Source: Bufo bufo (taxonomy: Eukaryota; Chordata; Amphibia; Anura; Bufonidae). From it: DNA of 64,000 nucleotides. Positions 23,061-34,672 of this stretch are shown piece after piece; the stretch's first letter is position 1, and each line of letters begins with the position of its first letter. Where the stretch lies: contig NC_053392.1 in assembly GCF_905171765.1 (NCBI RefSeq), positions 411,794,299 through 411,858,298 of the forward strand, given 5' to 3'. The notes beneath the pieces are model-generated. The model had not been told where the DNA came from, made no database searches, and saw only the letters and a list, made by a program, of their open reading frames with translations. The translations under genes were made by a program, and so were the position numbers.

Positions 23061-23674
23061 ATTTTAGCAGGTCTGACTACATATTACTGATTGGTGCACT
23101 AAGTATTGTTGTGAACTTGTGACATCACAGCTCTATGTCTGTAGCATGTATGTATGGACAGCAGAACCTATCACACTACCTAACACCTTGCACTGGAACC
23201 TATCAGCTACACTATATCACGATCTAACCTACACTCACTGACTATCTCCCACTAACTATCTGAATTATATATATATAAGCTATCTAACTATCTATCTAAT
23301 GTAGTGTGGAAAGCACAGAGCACAGCAATGACACTGCTGTCTCTCTCAGAACTCCATAAAACTACAGAAAATGGCTGCTGGGGAGGTTCTTATATAGTAA
23401 AGGGGTAGGCAACTTTCCTATTGGTTGCTGGGGATGTTGCTAGGCTCAGACAAAGACATTGCAACCTTCTCAATGGCCCACAAGCATAAAACTACAGAAA
23501 ATGACTGCCTGCTTCTGCCTCTAGGAACCCCTGCACCGTTAGTTACCTCCTGAGTAGCAGACGGTCTACCCAGGACACGTTTGGCTCCAGATCTCACACT
23601 GCTGCCATTCTGCTGACTCACAGCCACACTTGCACCTTTCTGGCTGAGCTGCACACTGCCACCCTGCCGCTGTC
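23061..23674. other. Repeat-derived intron sequence, no gene
   Basis: Contains a short TATC/CTAT-rich run near 23280 and a segment (TTTCCTATTGGTTGCTGGGGATGTTGCTA, about 23417) also seen inside the hAT MITE at 43782-44131, so part of it probably belongs to a longer version of that MITE family. No coding signature. Confidence 0.4.
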
Positions 23675-23817
23675 TCACTCCAATTTGAGAATCAAGGCGT
23701 AACAGAATTGCATATCTATTAAACAAGGTGGACTTCCCAATAACAGTAAAACACTACTTATTCACTCCAATTTGAGAATCAAGGCGTAATAGAATTGCAT
23801 ATCTATTAAACAAGGTG
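23675..23817. repeat. 56-bp direct duplication, 87 bp apart
   Basis: TCACTCCAATTTGAGAATCA through AACAAGGTG occurs at 23675-23730 and 23762-23817 with one substitution seen. It may be a duplicated edge of the palindromic element that follows; TCTATTAAACAAGGTGGAC also recurs at 24126. Confidence 0.8.
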
Positions 23818-23910
23818 TGTATAGAGAAAAGAAAAAAAGTGGCAGCACCATCTCTGATGCAAACAAGAGGGTGCAGCTGGCCCAATATGGATACAGGCAA
23901 ATCCGATAGA

Positions 23911-24130
23911 TAGAAATAAAAAAAATGGGCAGCACTCCATGAAGTAAAAAAATACAAAAACCTTTATTTACCCAAGCAGGACATGTGACATTTCGGCTCT
24001 ATGCTGGTCCTTTCTCAAGCAGTGAGAAAGGCTCCAGTATAGAGGCGAAACATCGCATGTCCTGCTTGGGTAAATAAAGGTTTTTGTATTTTTTTACTTC
24101 ATGGAGTGTTGCCCATTTTTTTGATTTCTA
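23911..24130. mobile_element. Palindromic MITE, about 220 bp
   Basis: The arms pair from the ends (AAAAAATGGGCAGCACTCC, left) through TTTATTTACCCAAGCAGGAC to a centre near 24020. It contains AATAAAGG and GCGAAACATCGC-like motifs, as does the much more perfect palindrome at 34849-35640, suggesting one family of foldback elements. Confidence 0.8.
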
Positions 24131-24496
24131 TTAAACAAGGTGGACACTGTTCAATTAGATAGCTCTGTGCAGGGATTGATGAAAAATGAGCTGTCTCCTA
24201 TGGATCCTTTCAGCTTCTGATTACACAGCCTGCACCGTCCCTGCAGTCTCCCTGTCCAAGATTCATGATCATGATTTATCAACAGTGTGTTTGTCTATGT
24301 AAAGGTGATGGTCTGAGAGCCAAATTATACTTACCCCCCTCCTTGGCACCCTGTTCGCTCCAAATCCATGCACAGCCGCCCCTGCATCTCCCTGTCACGT
24401 GGATCAAAACATCCGGCAATGGGGGGAGCAGCCAATAGCAGGTCGCAGCGGTGACTAGCCTCCCTAGCATCACCCGCGATACAAGGGAGTCATGAC
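24131..24496. other. Intron sequence, no recognised feature
   Basis: About 365 bp without conserved coding or clear repeat boundaries, located between the palindromic MITE and the CR1-like LINE. Confidence 0.4.
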
Positions 24497-24894
24497 CAAA
24501 ACAAATGTGGTTCCAGTATTCAAAAGGGTCAAAAACTGAGCCCGGAAACTATAGGCCGGTAAGTTTAACATCTGTCATGGGTAAACCATTTGAAGGTTTT
24601 CTAAGAGATGCTATCTTGGAGTACCTCAATGAGAATAAGCAAATAACGCCATATCAGCATGGCTTTATGAGGGACTGGTCATGTCAAACTAATTTAATCA
24701 GTTTCTATAAGGAGGTCAGTTCTAGACTTGACAGCGGCGAATCAATGGAAGTCGTATATCTGGAATTCTCCAAAGCATTTGACACTGTACCACATAAAAG
24801 GTTAGTATATAAAATGAGAATGCTCGGACTGGGAGAAAATGTCTGTATGTGGGTAAGTAACTGGCTGAGTGATAGAAAACAGAGGGTGGTTATT
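24497..24894 (+). pseudogene. CR1-like LINE copy A, reverse transcriptase, 5' part
   Basis: A 5'-truncated LINE reads NYRPVSLTSVMGKPFE, QHGFMRDWSCQTNLI, VVYLEFSKAFDTVPHKRL and [11 protein letters not shown], the fingers and palm entry of a CR1/L2/Rex1-type reverse transcriptase. The frame is open over 140 codons and ends where an antisense L1 has inserted. The element resumes at 32321 after 7.4 kb. The 17-bp target duplication begins at 24878. Assignment to the jockey superfamily is firm; the clade within it is less sure. Confidence 0.85.
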
Positions 24895-27730
24895 TTTTTT
24901 TTAAATTTAACATCTTTATTACTATAAAAAGCAAGTACACAAAATATAATTCAACCTTATTATAAATTTTCATCATTTTTCCCCTTAACCCCATTACCCC
25001 CCACCCCACCCTGCGATGCCTAAGTGATCCTTTTACCCCCAACCATCCTCTAGTAACAGCCCACATTTTCAATAGTAATTTTGTAGTCCCTTTATGACCC
25101 CGGTCCCTGTTAATCAGTAGCCCAGATTCCAGAAGCGTAAATATATTATTATGCGCAGAGCTTCTTTCTAGGCTACTTAGAAGTGTACTATTTGGCCATT
25201 CATTGCACATCCGTAGCTGAGCAGCAATAAAGTAGCCTTTAAAGCATGGGAGATTTAAACCCCCATGCTCCAGCGGCTTATATAAATATTCTAGTTTGAG
25301 TCTCACTCGTTTTCTTCCCCAGATCAAATCATTAATTATTCTTTCCATAAGTTTGAAATATTTATCCTCTATCCAAATAGGTATATTCCTAAGGACATAG
25401 AGGAATTGGGGTAGAGTTACCATTTTAACCAGTGAAACTCGGTCAGCTTTGGATAAAGGAAGTCTCAACCAAATCCCTATTTTTGCCCTAGTTTTTGTTA
25501 TCAATGGGGTCAGGTTAAGATGTACAGAATTTTCAACCTTGGGAGATATCATCATACCCAAGTATTGAAAAGTATCAACAACATCTAACTGGGTTATCAA
25601 GGACTCCTTTTGGGACACCGGGTCTATTGGCATCAGATTGGTCTTTGACCAATTTATATCCAGGCCTGATACCTCACCAAATAGTTTGACCATACGGATA
25701 ATTCTTGGGGCAGTTATCTCTGTATTATCTGCGAAAAAAAGGACATCATCCGCGTATAGAGAAATGCGATCTTCCACTCCTAATGTTCCAAATCCTTTAA
25801 TTTGAACATCCTGCCTAATAGCCAAGGCCAGGGGCTCAATATAAATATCTAATAGGAGTGGAGATAATGGGCAGCCCTGGCGAGTACCTCTATTTAGATC
25901 AATACTGGCAGTAAGGCTCCCGTTGAGACTCAACTTGGCCGTAGGGGATCTATAAAGTGTTTTGATCATATTTATAAATCTCTCCCCAAAGCCCATCCTC
26001 GCCAAAACCCTCCATAGGAACCGCCACTCAACCCTGTCAAAGGCCTTAGAGGCATCTAAAGACAGGATGGAGCGAGCAGACCCCCCAGGAGCCTGTATAT
26101 TGGCAAAAAGCCGATGAAGATTATGTTGTGTACCTTTGTTTTGAATGAAACCGTTCTGGTCCGAATGGACAATGGAGGAGATAACGCCAGAAAGTCTTGT
26201 GGCCAAGATCCTCGCCAGGAGCTTTACATCTGCGTTCAACAGTGAGATCGGTCTACAGGATCCCAAATCTGTGGGGTCCTTACCTTTTTTTGGAATTAAT
26301 ATTATTACAGCTTCCATCATTGAACCCGGCAGGTTCCCCTCCTCCAACAATCTAGGAAAAACATCCTCTTTATATTTACCATAAAATTCATATGGAAGTC
26401 CGTCTGAACCGGTGGTGGAGTTGCCCGAGCATAGCTTAATTGCGCGTTCAAGCTCCTGAATAGAGAGATCGGCCTCAAGTACCTTCCTTTGAGCCAGAGT
26501 AATTGTAGGAAAGACAATACCATCAAGATAAGAGTCCATCATTTCATCCGTGATCCTGCAATCGGCTCTATAAAGGTCTGAAAAGTAATCAAGGAAGACC
26601 TTCTCTATGGAGTCTTGTCCCCTAACCATCCTCCCATTAGCCAATCGTATATTATCTATATTCTTTTTGGATTCCTGACTTGAGATCACCCTAGATAGGA
26701 GTTTCCCCGATCACCCCGATTCAGTAAAGTATTTTTGCCCTTTAAAGAATAAACTCTGTTGTGCCTTCTCCAGCAAGAAGTCAGAGTATGCTTGTGCAGT
26801 CTTCTGCATATTTTCCCTATTTTCCTCTGTCCTATTTATATAGAAAAATTGTGTGGCTGAGGAAGCTTGTTCTTTTAAATTTTTCTCATTTTTCCCGTAC
26901 TCCTTTCTCAGGTTTGCAATGTGACTGACCATTATTCCCCCCATATAGGCCTTAAAAGTATCCCATACCATTTGGATTTTTGTTGACCCATAATTAGTTA
27001 CCCAAAATTGGTTTATTTCCTTTTGTATTATTTCATGGTTCTTTATTAGTGATAGCCAGTAAGGATTTAATCTAAATGGAGGCCTCCCTATTTGTTTATT
27101 TCAAGGAGTATCGGTAGATGGTCCGAGAGTGACCTAGTCTCGTACTTCATTCGTGTTACATATTGTACATATTTTTTATTGATCAGAGCATGGTCTATTC
27201 TGGACATAGATCTACCTAATTTACTAATACATGAGAAGACTCTTCTCACCTGACCCAGACCTCCCCAAACATCCTCAAACCCAACCTCAGAACAGAAGCG
27301 TGCCAGGGGAGACCCCTGAACAGAGGCGTCTCCCTCGACACCCATAGAAACCCTATCTACTGCCGGGTTAATAACACAATTAAAGTCCCCAATAATCAAT
27401 GTGGGGCATTCCGGCCATTTATCAATAAATGTTAATAGAGAATTAAGCACTGAGAAAGAGAATGCAGGTGGAATATAAACAAAGGCCAAAATGCACATCT
27501 TCCCCGCCAACTTACAGTATAAGAAGACAAATCTTCCCTGGTGGTCAACAGAGGATGCCTCGCAAAGAAATTCAATCGTTCTATGAATGAAAACTGTCAC
27601 TCCCCTAGAATGACTAGAGAAGGTCGAGTGATACGTGTGCGCCGCCCATCCCCTGGTGACCATCCCGGAAGTCTCCCCAGTAAGATGTGTTTCTATCAAG
27701 CATACAATTGCTGTTATTCTGTTCTTGGAT
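24895..27730 (-). pseudogene. L1 ORF2: endonuclease and reverse transcriptase
   Basis: Endonuclease (27730-27088): LTGETSGMVTRG, then IIGDFNCVINPAVDR and SRIDHALINKKY, then SDHLPILLEI. These are the GDFN, RIDH and SDH motifs of AP-type endonucleases; the first 40 or so residues are cut off at 27730. A connecting piece lies at 26971-26711. Reverse transcriptase (26689-24890, 599 codons open): RPISLLNADVKLLARILATR, DASKAFDRVEWRFLW, then GTRQGCPLSPLLLDIYIEPL and the catalytic ISLYADDVLFFADN. A C-terminal region with IWIEDKYFKLMERIINDLIWGRKRVR follows. Frames change near 27088 and 26700. The long open RT suggests a fairly recent insertion. Function by family: target-primed reverse transcription. 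Confidence 0.92.
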
Positions 27731-28639
27731 CGGGGATGGAAAGCCCTCCCTTATGTGATGGCAGTAATAGAGGACTTTGGTAAACTTTCGGGCTATCTGA
27801 TCAATTGATCCAAGTCATCGCTCCTCCTGCTTAACCGCAAGGCCGTAGATGAGGGGAGTGGAGTAAGGGTGCTTGCTCCGAATGAAACCCTGGATTACTT
27901 GGGGATTAAGATTGGTGTCCCTATAAAGAGATTTTATGAGCTTAATTTAGCCCCGGTCTTGAACAAAGTAAAGTCTAAAATATGTGTTTGGCAGAAACTG
28001 ATACTGACACAGACGGATCGAATAGCGCTGGTTAAGATGATTATTTTGCCTATTGTGATGTACCCGATGTGTGCTTCCCCAGTTTGGATCGACGATATCT
28101 TTTTTTACAGATTGGAGACTCTTATTAATGATCTAATATTGGGAAGGAAGAGGGTCAGGATAAAGCAAAGATATCTATGGTTGTCGGAATCAGATGGTGG
28201 GCTATCATTCCCTTTCTTTCAGGGTTATTATTTATGTGCACAGGTTCAACGTTGCTGTAGTCTTACAGATAGTTTATTAGCACGATATTTGTCGCAGGTC
28301 TTGGAAAAATCAATAGAGAATATTTTTACATGTTTGGAGTCTGGGTATTTGGGGGTGAGGAAGACCCTAATGATTCCTTGGATCCTACAAATGGTTTGGG
28401 ATAAGCTTAAGAGGATTTTGAAAGTCTCCTCCCCTTTTGCTTTCTCCCCTTCGTGGGAGAACAGGAATTTGACGTAATTCTTTAAAATCACAGATTTTGT
28501 TTACTGGCTACGTAGGGGTGTGGTTAATGTGCGTCATCTTTTTGTATGCGGACACTTTAAATCCTTTTCTGATTATAATTTCACTGATAGTACATTATTA
28601 GATGTGTTTATGTATTCACGTTTAACCGCCTCAGCTCCC
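27731..28639 (+). pseudogene. Second L1-clade fragment, opposite orientation
   Basis: At 27869-28477 the plus strand encodes ETLDYLGIKIGVPIKRFYEL, QTDRIALVKMIILPIVMYPM and LETLINDLILGRKRVRIKQR. This is homologous to the post-YADD C-terminal half of the antisense L1 ORF2 but clearly diverged from it. A further frame to about 28639 continues the C-terminus. It starts abruptly inside RT at about 27731, exactly where the antisense endonuclease is cut, so it is an insertion or rearrangement of a different L1 lineage, not a simple inversion of the host copy. Confidence 0.82.
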
Positions 28640-29889
28640 CTAGCTTAAACACCCTTAATGACCAGACCACTTTTTACAATTCTGCACTACGCTACTTTCA
28701 CGGTTTATTGCTCGGTCATGCAACTTACCACCCAAATGAACCACCCTTTTCTTCTCACTAATAGAGCTTTCATTTGGTGGTATTTCAGTGCTGCTGACAT
28801 TTTTAATTTTTTTGTTATTAATCGAAATTTACCAAAATTTTTGCAAAAAAATGTCATTTTTCACTTTCAGTTGTAAAATTTTTCAAATAAAACTACATTT
28901 CTATATAAATTTTTCTCTAAATTTATTGTTCTACATGTCTTTGATAAAAAAAAAATTAAAAAAGTGTATATTTATTGGTTTGGGTAAAAGTTATAGCATT
29001 TACAAACTATGGTACAAAAATTTGAATTTCCGCTTTTTGAAGCAGCTCTGACTTTCTGAGCACCTGTCATGGTTCCTGAGGTTCTACAATGCCCAGACAG
29101 TAAAAACACCCCACAAAAGACCCCATTTCGGAAATTAGACACCCTAAGGTATTCGCTGATGGGCATAGTGAGTTCATAGAACTTTTTATTTTTTGTCACA
29201 AGTTAGGGGAAAATGAATTTTTTTTTAATTTATTTTTTTCCTTACAAAGTCTCATATTCCACTAACTTGTGACAAAAAATAAAATGTTCCATGAACTCAC
29301 TATGCCCATCACGAAATACCTTGGGGTGTCTTCTTTCCAAAATGGGGTCACTTGTGGGGAAGTTATACTGCCCTGGCATTTTAGGGGCCCTAATGCGTGA
29401 GAAGTAGTTTGAAATCAAAATGTGTAAAAAATGCCCTGTGAAATCCTAAAGGTGCTCTTTGGAATGTGGCCCCTTTGCCCACCTAGGCTGCAAAAAAGTG
29501 TCACACATGTGGTATCTCCGTACTCAGGAGAAGTTGGGCAATGTGTTTTGGGGTGTCATTTTACATATACCCATACTGGGTGAGATAAATATCTTGGTCA
29601 AATGCCAACTTTGTATAAAAAAAATGGGAAAAGTTGTCTTTTGCCGAGATATTTCTCTCACCCAGCATGGGTATATGTAAAAAGAAACCCCAAAACACAT
29701 TGCACTACTTCTTCTGCACTACTTCTTTTTTACCAATTATAAGCAATAATTGGTAAAAAAAAAAAAAACACGCATCCCAGCCAAATCCCAACCCCCCCAT
29801 ACAAGTAATCCACCACATATTGCAGCAGATCTCTCACCTATGACCATCCCTCCCATACTCCCCCCCCCCCCTGCTCGGCACCTCCCTGC
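28640..29889. repeat. Foldback-rich repeat with two hairpins
   Basis: Two imperfect palindromes occur. The first runs from about 29085 to 29365 (arms with CCCCACAAAAGACCCCATTT and its complement, centre near 29225). The second is at 29539-29701 (arms GGGGTGTCATTTTACATATA and complement, centre near 29617). The flank at 28640-28720 (GACCAGACCACTTTTTACAA) resembles the start of the repeat at 55386. No coding content. The class is uncertain; it is probably a non-autonomous DNA transposon. Confidence 0.65.
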
Positions 29890-30194
29890 TAGTGATGAGC
29901 GGCAGGGGTAATATTCGAATTCGCAATATTTCGCGAATATTTGGGCGAATATTCGCCATATATTCGAGAATTCGTGAATCCATGATTTCTAAGCATTATT
30001 TTCTTGATTGCGAAAAATTCGCATAAAATTCGCCTAAAGAATTTGCATAAAAATTTGCATGACCTGGTATTTTAAAAAAAAACTAATATTCGCGATTACG
30101 AATATATTTTGCGATATTCTAAATATTCGCGAATTCTCGAAGTGCCGATATTCGATATTAAAATTCGCAATTCGAATATTCGTGATCAACACTA
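29890..30194. mobile_element. hAT MITE, 305 bp
   Basis: Starts TAGTGATGAGCGG and ends GATCAACACTA, with AATATTCG-rich arms. Flanking octamers CTCCCTGC (29882-29889) and CTCCCCGC (30195-30202) match at 7 of 8 positions, consistent with an aged hAT target duplication. It is inserted within the debris between L1 ORF2 and ORF1. Confidence 0.8.
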
Positions 30195-30238
30195 CTCCCC
30201 GCTAGTAAAACAAAGAAAGTGGAAAATATAAACACCCT

Positions 30239-31261
30239 CTAACAATTGTTATTCCCAACCAACCCTACAACAGTTAGATCACATATTGTTTTGTTCAAGC
30301 CAATCCACGGCTTTATCCGGAGTGTCAAAAAAAAAGTTGTATCTTTGAAAATAATCCGAAGTTTTGCTGGGAAAATAAGTGAGTATTTAATATCCCTTTC
30401 TCTTAGCCTCTTTTTAACAGTCATAAACGAGCGTCTCTTTTCCTGGATATCCTTTGAAAAATCAGGAAAGAAGGCCAATCTGTTCCCATCATATAGAACG
30501 GGGGAACATTCCCTCGCCCTTCTTAGTACCATATCTCTGTCCCTTGAAACCAGCATCTTAACAAGGAATGTTCGTGGTTGTCTCCCAGGGATTGGTTTCC
30601 CACCTGGGACCCGATGGGCTCTTTCTACCATAAACATAGGTGAAAAAAGATCCCTCCCAAAATTCTCCAGGATCATCGTCTGTATAAATTGGGTAGGGTT
30701 CTTATCTTCCACACCCTCTGGAACCCCTAAAACTCTCACATTATATCTTCATGATCTGTCTTCGAGGTCCACCACCTTTCTTTTAAGAAAATTAAGATCT
30801 ATCTTCAGGGTGGACACCTCGGTATTTATTTTTTGGGATTCATTCTGCATTATAGCCATAGAACTCTCCACATTGTTAACTCTATCTCGGATCTTTGACA
30901 AATCGTCTCTAATCAGTCCCACATCGGCTTGAATTCACCCAAGTTGGGTTGCAATGCCTTGTATTAAATCCCCATTCCATTTTACTGTCAATAGTATTTC
31001 TTTTAGCGAGGTAGAGTCGACGTTAAACATATCTTCTCCCTCTATTCCCCCTTCCCCTTCAGGGTACCCAGAAACTTTTTGTGATTCTGCTTCTGTCACC
31101 TCAGTATTGTCAATTCTTTTAGAACTAATGTCCTTTTGACTACCTCTGGTATTAACCCTTGGGGACCTTAGGAATTGGTCTATTTTTGTTGCTTCAAAGG
31201 ATTTAGGGGCCGGTTTCTGGGCAGAGAGATCTGCGGAACGCTTAATAGCTTTTGGGGCCAT
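30239..31261 (-). pseudogene. L1 ORF1 (RNA-binding chaperone), interrupted
   Basis: The N-terminal part starts at ATG 31261 (MAPKAIKRSADLSAQKPA) and runs to a stop near 30935. The coiled-coil and RRM-like part is at 30739-30239 (RVLGVPEGVEDKN, then MVERAHRVPGG, RTFLVKMLVSRDRDMVLRRA, then FSKDIQEKRRSFM). These are hallmarks of the L1 ORF1 (transposase-22) domain. An in-frame stop around 30935 and a break near 30740-30750 split it. Family role: trimeric nucleic-acid chaperone coating the L1 RNA. The plus-strand ORF over the same bases is an antisense shadow. Confidence 0.85.
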
Positions 31262-32320
31262 TCCGCGTTCCTATTTTTCCTTACTTCCCCCTCTTCTTCT
31301 TTTTTTTTTTTTTTCTTCCCCCCCCCTTTTTTTCTTCTTTTTCCTTCCCCCCCCCCCCCCTCTCTCCTCCTTTTTTTTTTTTTGGATATGTCTTTTTCTC
31401 TCTCTCTCTCTCTCTTTCTTCTCTTTTCTTCTCCTTTTTTTTCCCTTTTCTCTGTTTTCTTTATCTTTATCTCCTTGTCCTCCCTCAGTAATGCTTCATG
31501 TGGGATGTAGGTTCAGTGTACATTAGTATACTTCAATTAGCTTTGGTTACTTTGTTACTTTGTTAGTTGATTGGTAAGAGAATAGAAGAACCAAAGATAA
31601 AACGAAAAAGGAACCGTCTCACGAATTTCCACGCAAAGACCGGACTATCATGGAGACATTAGGCATTGGAAGACAACCAGATGACAGGAGAGGAGCCGGA
31701 GGCACAGCGACACAGCCGAAGAGGATCGCCAGGAGGAACAGCCGACCAAGCTCTGAGGACAGCACCACAGGCAGCCCGGAGAGGAGCAGGAGGCACAAGA
31801 CACCACCGGAGAAGACCGTCAGGAGGAGCAGCCGACCAGGCACAGGACACCGTGGGCAGCCCAAGACACAGGGCGCAGAGAAGATCCACCAGGAGGGGAG
31901 GAACGCCGCAACCAGCGGGCACAGGGGAACCAGAAGTCGCCGGCAGGCAAACCCAGAGGGACCACGGACCGAGCCGCGCCGAACACCGCCGGCCAAGGAG
32001 GCAGAGAGGAGAGAGCCAAGGCAGAGGCAGACGCACGGAGCGAAGCGGAGCCCAGGTAAGAGGTAAGAAGTCCACAATCTGGGTGAGGTGAGGGTAAGGT
32101 GAGGTGAGGAGGTGTTCGGGTTAAGAGGGAGAGGAGGAGACACGCTTGTAGGCAGAGGCAGAAGCAGGGGCACAACTAAAGCACGGACCGGGAGTACATC
32201 ACAAGTCCCCGGTTCTAGGGAGAGGGGGAGAGGCCGCAGAGACGATCAAAGACAGCGGGGAAGCCGAACCACGGGAGGAGGGGAGAGTGCGACGTCCTAC
32301 GTTATCTACGTCATCACCCG
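31262..32320 (-). promoter_or_regulatory. L1 5'UTR with homopurine tract and GC-rich head
   Basis: Directly upstream of ORF1, 31270-31490 on the plus strand is almost pure pyrimidine with long C and T runs. The L1 sense strand is therefore G- and A-rich, with several runs of at least seven G. From 31640 to 32320 the sequence is GC- and CpG-rich and full of GAGGAG/CCGGAG motifs, as expected of an L1 internal promoter. Overlapping ORFs in this GC-rich block have no family signature and I do not call them genes. Confidence 0.6.
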
Positions 32321-33672
32321 AACAGAGGGTGGTTATTAACGGTACATACTGATACTGGGTCACTGTCACTAGTGGAGTACCACAGGGGTCAGTATTGGGC
32401 CCTATTATCTTCAATATATTTATTAATGATCTTGTAGAAGGCTGGCACCAAAAAATAACAATTTCTGGAGATGACACTAAACTGTGTAAAGTAATTAACA
32501 CTGAAGAGGACAGTAAACTGCTACAGAGGGATCTGGATAGATTAGAGGCTTGGGCAGAGAAGTGGCAGATGAGGTTTAACACTGACAAATGTATGAATAA
32601 AGGTTATGCACATGGGAAGGAATAATGCAAGTCATCTGTACATAGTATATGGTGTAACACTGGGTAACACTGACATGGAAAAGGACCTAGGAATTTTAGT
32701 GGACAGCAAACTAAGCTGTAGAAACCAGTGTCAGGCAGCTGCTGCCAAGGCCAATAAGATAATGGGTTGCATCAAAAGGGGCATATATGTACGTGATGAG
32801 TACATAGTACTACCACTTTACAAATCAGTCAGACCACATATGGAGTACTGTGTACAGTTCTGGGCTCCTGTGAACAAGGCAGATATAGCAGAGCTGGAAA
32901 GGGTTCAGAGGAGGGCAACTAAAGTAATAAATGGAATGGCTGGACTACAGTACCCTGAAAGATTATCAAAATTAGAGTTATTTAGTTTAGAAAAAAGACG
33001 ACTGAGGGGGAGATCTAATAACTATGTATAAATATATCAGGGGTCAGTACAGAGATCTCTCCCATTATCTATTTATTCCCAGGACTGTGACTTTGACGAG
33101 GGGACATCCTCTGCGTCTGGAGGAAAGAAGGTTTGTACACAAACATAGAAGAGGATTCTTTAAGCTAAGAGCAGTGAGACTATGGAACTCTCTGCCTGAG
33201 GAGGTGGTGATTGTGAGTTCACTAAAAGAGTTCAAGAGGGGCCTGGATGTATTTCTGGAGTGTAATAATATTACAGGTTATAGTTACTAGATTTCTGGAG
33301 AGGTCGATGATCCAGGGAGTTATTCTGATTGCCTGATTGGAGTTGGGAAGGATTTCCCCCCCTAAAATGAGGAAAATTGGCTTCTACATCACAAGTAGTT
33401 TTTTTCTTTTTTTGCCTTCCTCTGGATCAACTTGCAGAGGCTGAACTAGATGGACAGATGTATTTTTTCAGCCTTACAAACCATGGGGGTCATTTATCAA
33501 ACTGGTGTAAAGTTAAACGGTCTTAGTTGCCTATAGCAACCAATCAGATTCCACCTTTAATTTTGAACAGCTCCTTTGGGAAATGAAAGGAGGAATATCT
33601 TTGGTTGCTATGGGCAACTAAGCCAGTTCTACTTTAAACCAGTTTGATAAATGACCCTCTATGTTACTATGT
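32321..33672 (+). pseudogene. CR1-like LINE copy A, 3' part
   Basis: It resumes after the L1 target duplication with [20 protein letters not shown] RT block 4. The next block reads ISGDDTKLCKVINTEED, where the catalytic FADD has become SGDD, a damaged active site. Then come LDRLEAWAEKWQMRFN, CVQFWAPVNKADIAELERVQ and AVRLWNSLPEEVVIVSSLKE. The frame shifts at about 32610 and 33020. The 3' end ATGTTACTATGT at 33660 follows a MITE inserted in the tail. Unlike copies B and C it retains the segment DMEKDLGILVDSKLS at 32670-32715. Confidence 0.87.
33485..33660. mobile_element. MITE in the CR1 3' tail
   Basis: Ends GGGTCATTTATCAAACTGGT and its complement bracket about 175 bp. The site in copy C (CTTACAAACTATGTTACTATG) shows the empty target, so the insertion is recent relative to the LINE. 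The target duplication looks short (CCATG/CTATG). No coding content. Confidence 0.82.
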
Positions 33673-34442
33673 AATCCTGCCTGTTATGATATTACCTCTA
33701 TATATAGATAAGCCATAATAGGTGATTGTCAAAACTTATCTATTCTTTCCTTGTACAATGACCTCTGCACAGGTCAAAGAGCCTAGAAAACCCTCCCATA
33801 GAAGTCAATGAGGTCCCCTCCTGACCATTGTGTCTATGGCTCATGTGGCTGCAGTAAAGCAATTCTTTAAATGCCTTCTAAATACTGTTAAAAACAAGTC
33901 AGGTAAGATGGTGGCCCCATAATCTTGTTCAGGAAATAGAAGAAATAAATCTGCAATCAGAAAATATAAACAGATTCAAAAAAAGGAGATGTGTTGCTAT
34001 CTGGTTTTAACTGGCAAATAACGTTTTTGGTGACACATTTCCCTGAAGGAATATTTCAAGTCCTTCTTTGAACCCATTCCACATCAGGCTGCGCTGAGAT
34101 CAGTTCAACCGAATACTAGAAACTTCTTCCTGATAAAGTGGTCACTGATTGATGTGTATACAAACATGCAAGAATGTATTTTTGATGCAATAATGAATTC
34201 AGCAACATCCATATTGCATGGAATGTAATAAGCATGCACAATAAAGTGCCTGTGTGCCTAAAATATAAAAATTTTAGTTTACATTTAGTAAGTTACATAG
34301 AAAATAATTCATATAAAAGCAAGGTAATGTAAATATCAAGACGTATAAAGCAATTATTTCACAAAGAGAAATATGTTGATCCCACCTTTGTGTTAGTTGC
34401 CTGCTACAATATATTAACGCTGTGTTAATATCTATATTTTAC
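33673..34442. other. UNC93A intron 3, end adjoining exon 3
   Basis: About 770 bp of AT-rich intron beside exon 3, with no recognised repeat or ORF. Confidence 0.5.
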
Positions 34443-34672
34443 CTGCATTTGGTGTTAGATAAAATACCAAAGAAGAAATAAGATTTCCCCAAACACGGCA
34501 AGTTTGGCAAATTAGAAAGAATATCCCAAAATACTGGTTCACAACATCTTTTGCCAATTTGCCACAAGATTCTGCATATTTTGTTCCAGTTATTGTTATA
34601 TATGTGCTCTTGCTAGCCCACAGAGGTCCACCTCCTAGTCCAACCAGTATAGAGGAAATTATAAGTGTAGGC
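34443..34672 (-). CDS. UNC93A: UNC93A coding exon 3
   Basis: A 230-bp exon with acceptor TTTTTAG at 34673 and donor GTAAAATA at 34442. The first base completes the tryptophan codon split by intron 2. It encodes PTLIISSILVGLGGGPLWAS, then KSTYITITGTKYAESCGKLA, then DVVNQYFGIFFLICQ and VWGNLISSLVF. This covers two predicted membrane helices with a short loop and the VNQYFGIFF block conserved in UNC93A. It is open throughout, exits in phase 1, and joins exon 4 in frame. Confidence 0.93.

Larger units (their letters stand above)
24895..32320 (-). mobile_element. L1-clade LINE inserted antisense into CR1 copy A
   Basis: A short T-run (poly-A tail of the minus strand) starts at 24895. The 17-bp sequence AACAGAGGGTGGTTATT lies at 24878-24894 and again at 32321-32337, a perfect target-site duplication. 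Order on the minus strand is GC-rich 5'UTR, ORF1, (later insertions), ORF2 endonuclease, ORF2 reverse transcriptase and C-terminal domain, tail. With a 5'UTR present the copy was near full length at insertion. It is now broken by a plus-strand L1 fragment, foldbacks and a hAT MITE at 27731-30235. Confidence 0.9.

Noticed and set aside
30246..30932. A 228-codon plus-strand ORF
   Set aside because: It is antisense to L1 ORF1, whose conserved domain is clear on the other strand.
31619..32175. Overlapping ORFs of 118-184 codons on both strands
   Set aside because: They arise from GC-rich, stop-poor L1 5'UTR sequence and have no domain signature.
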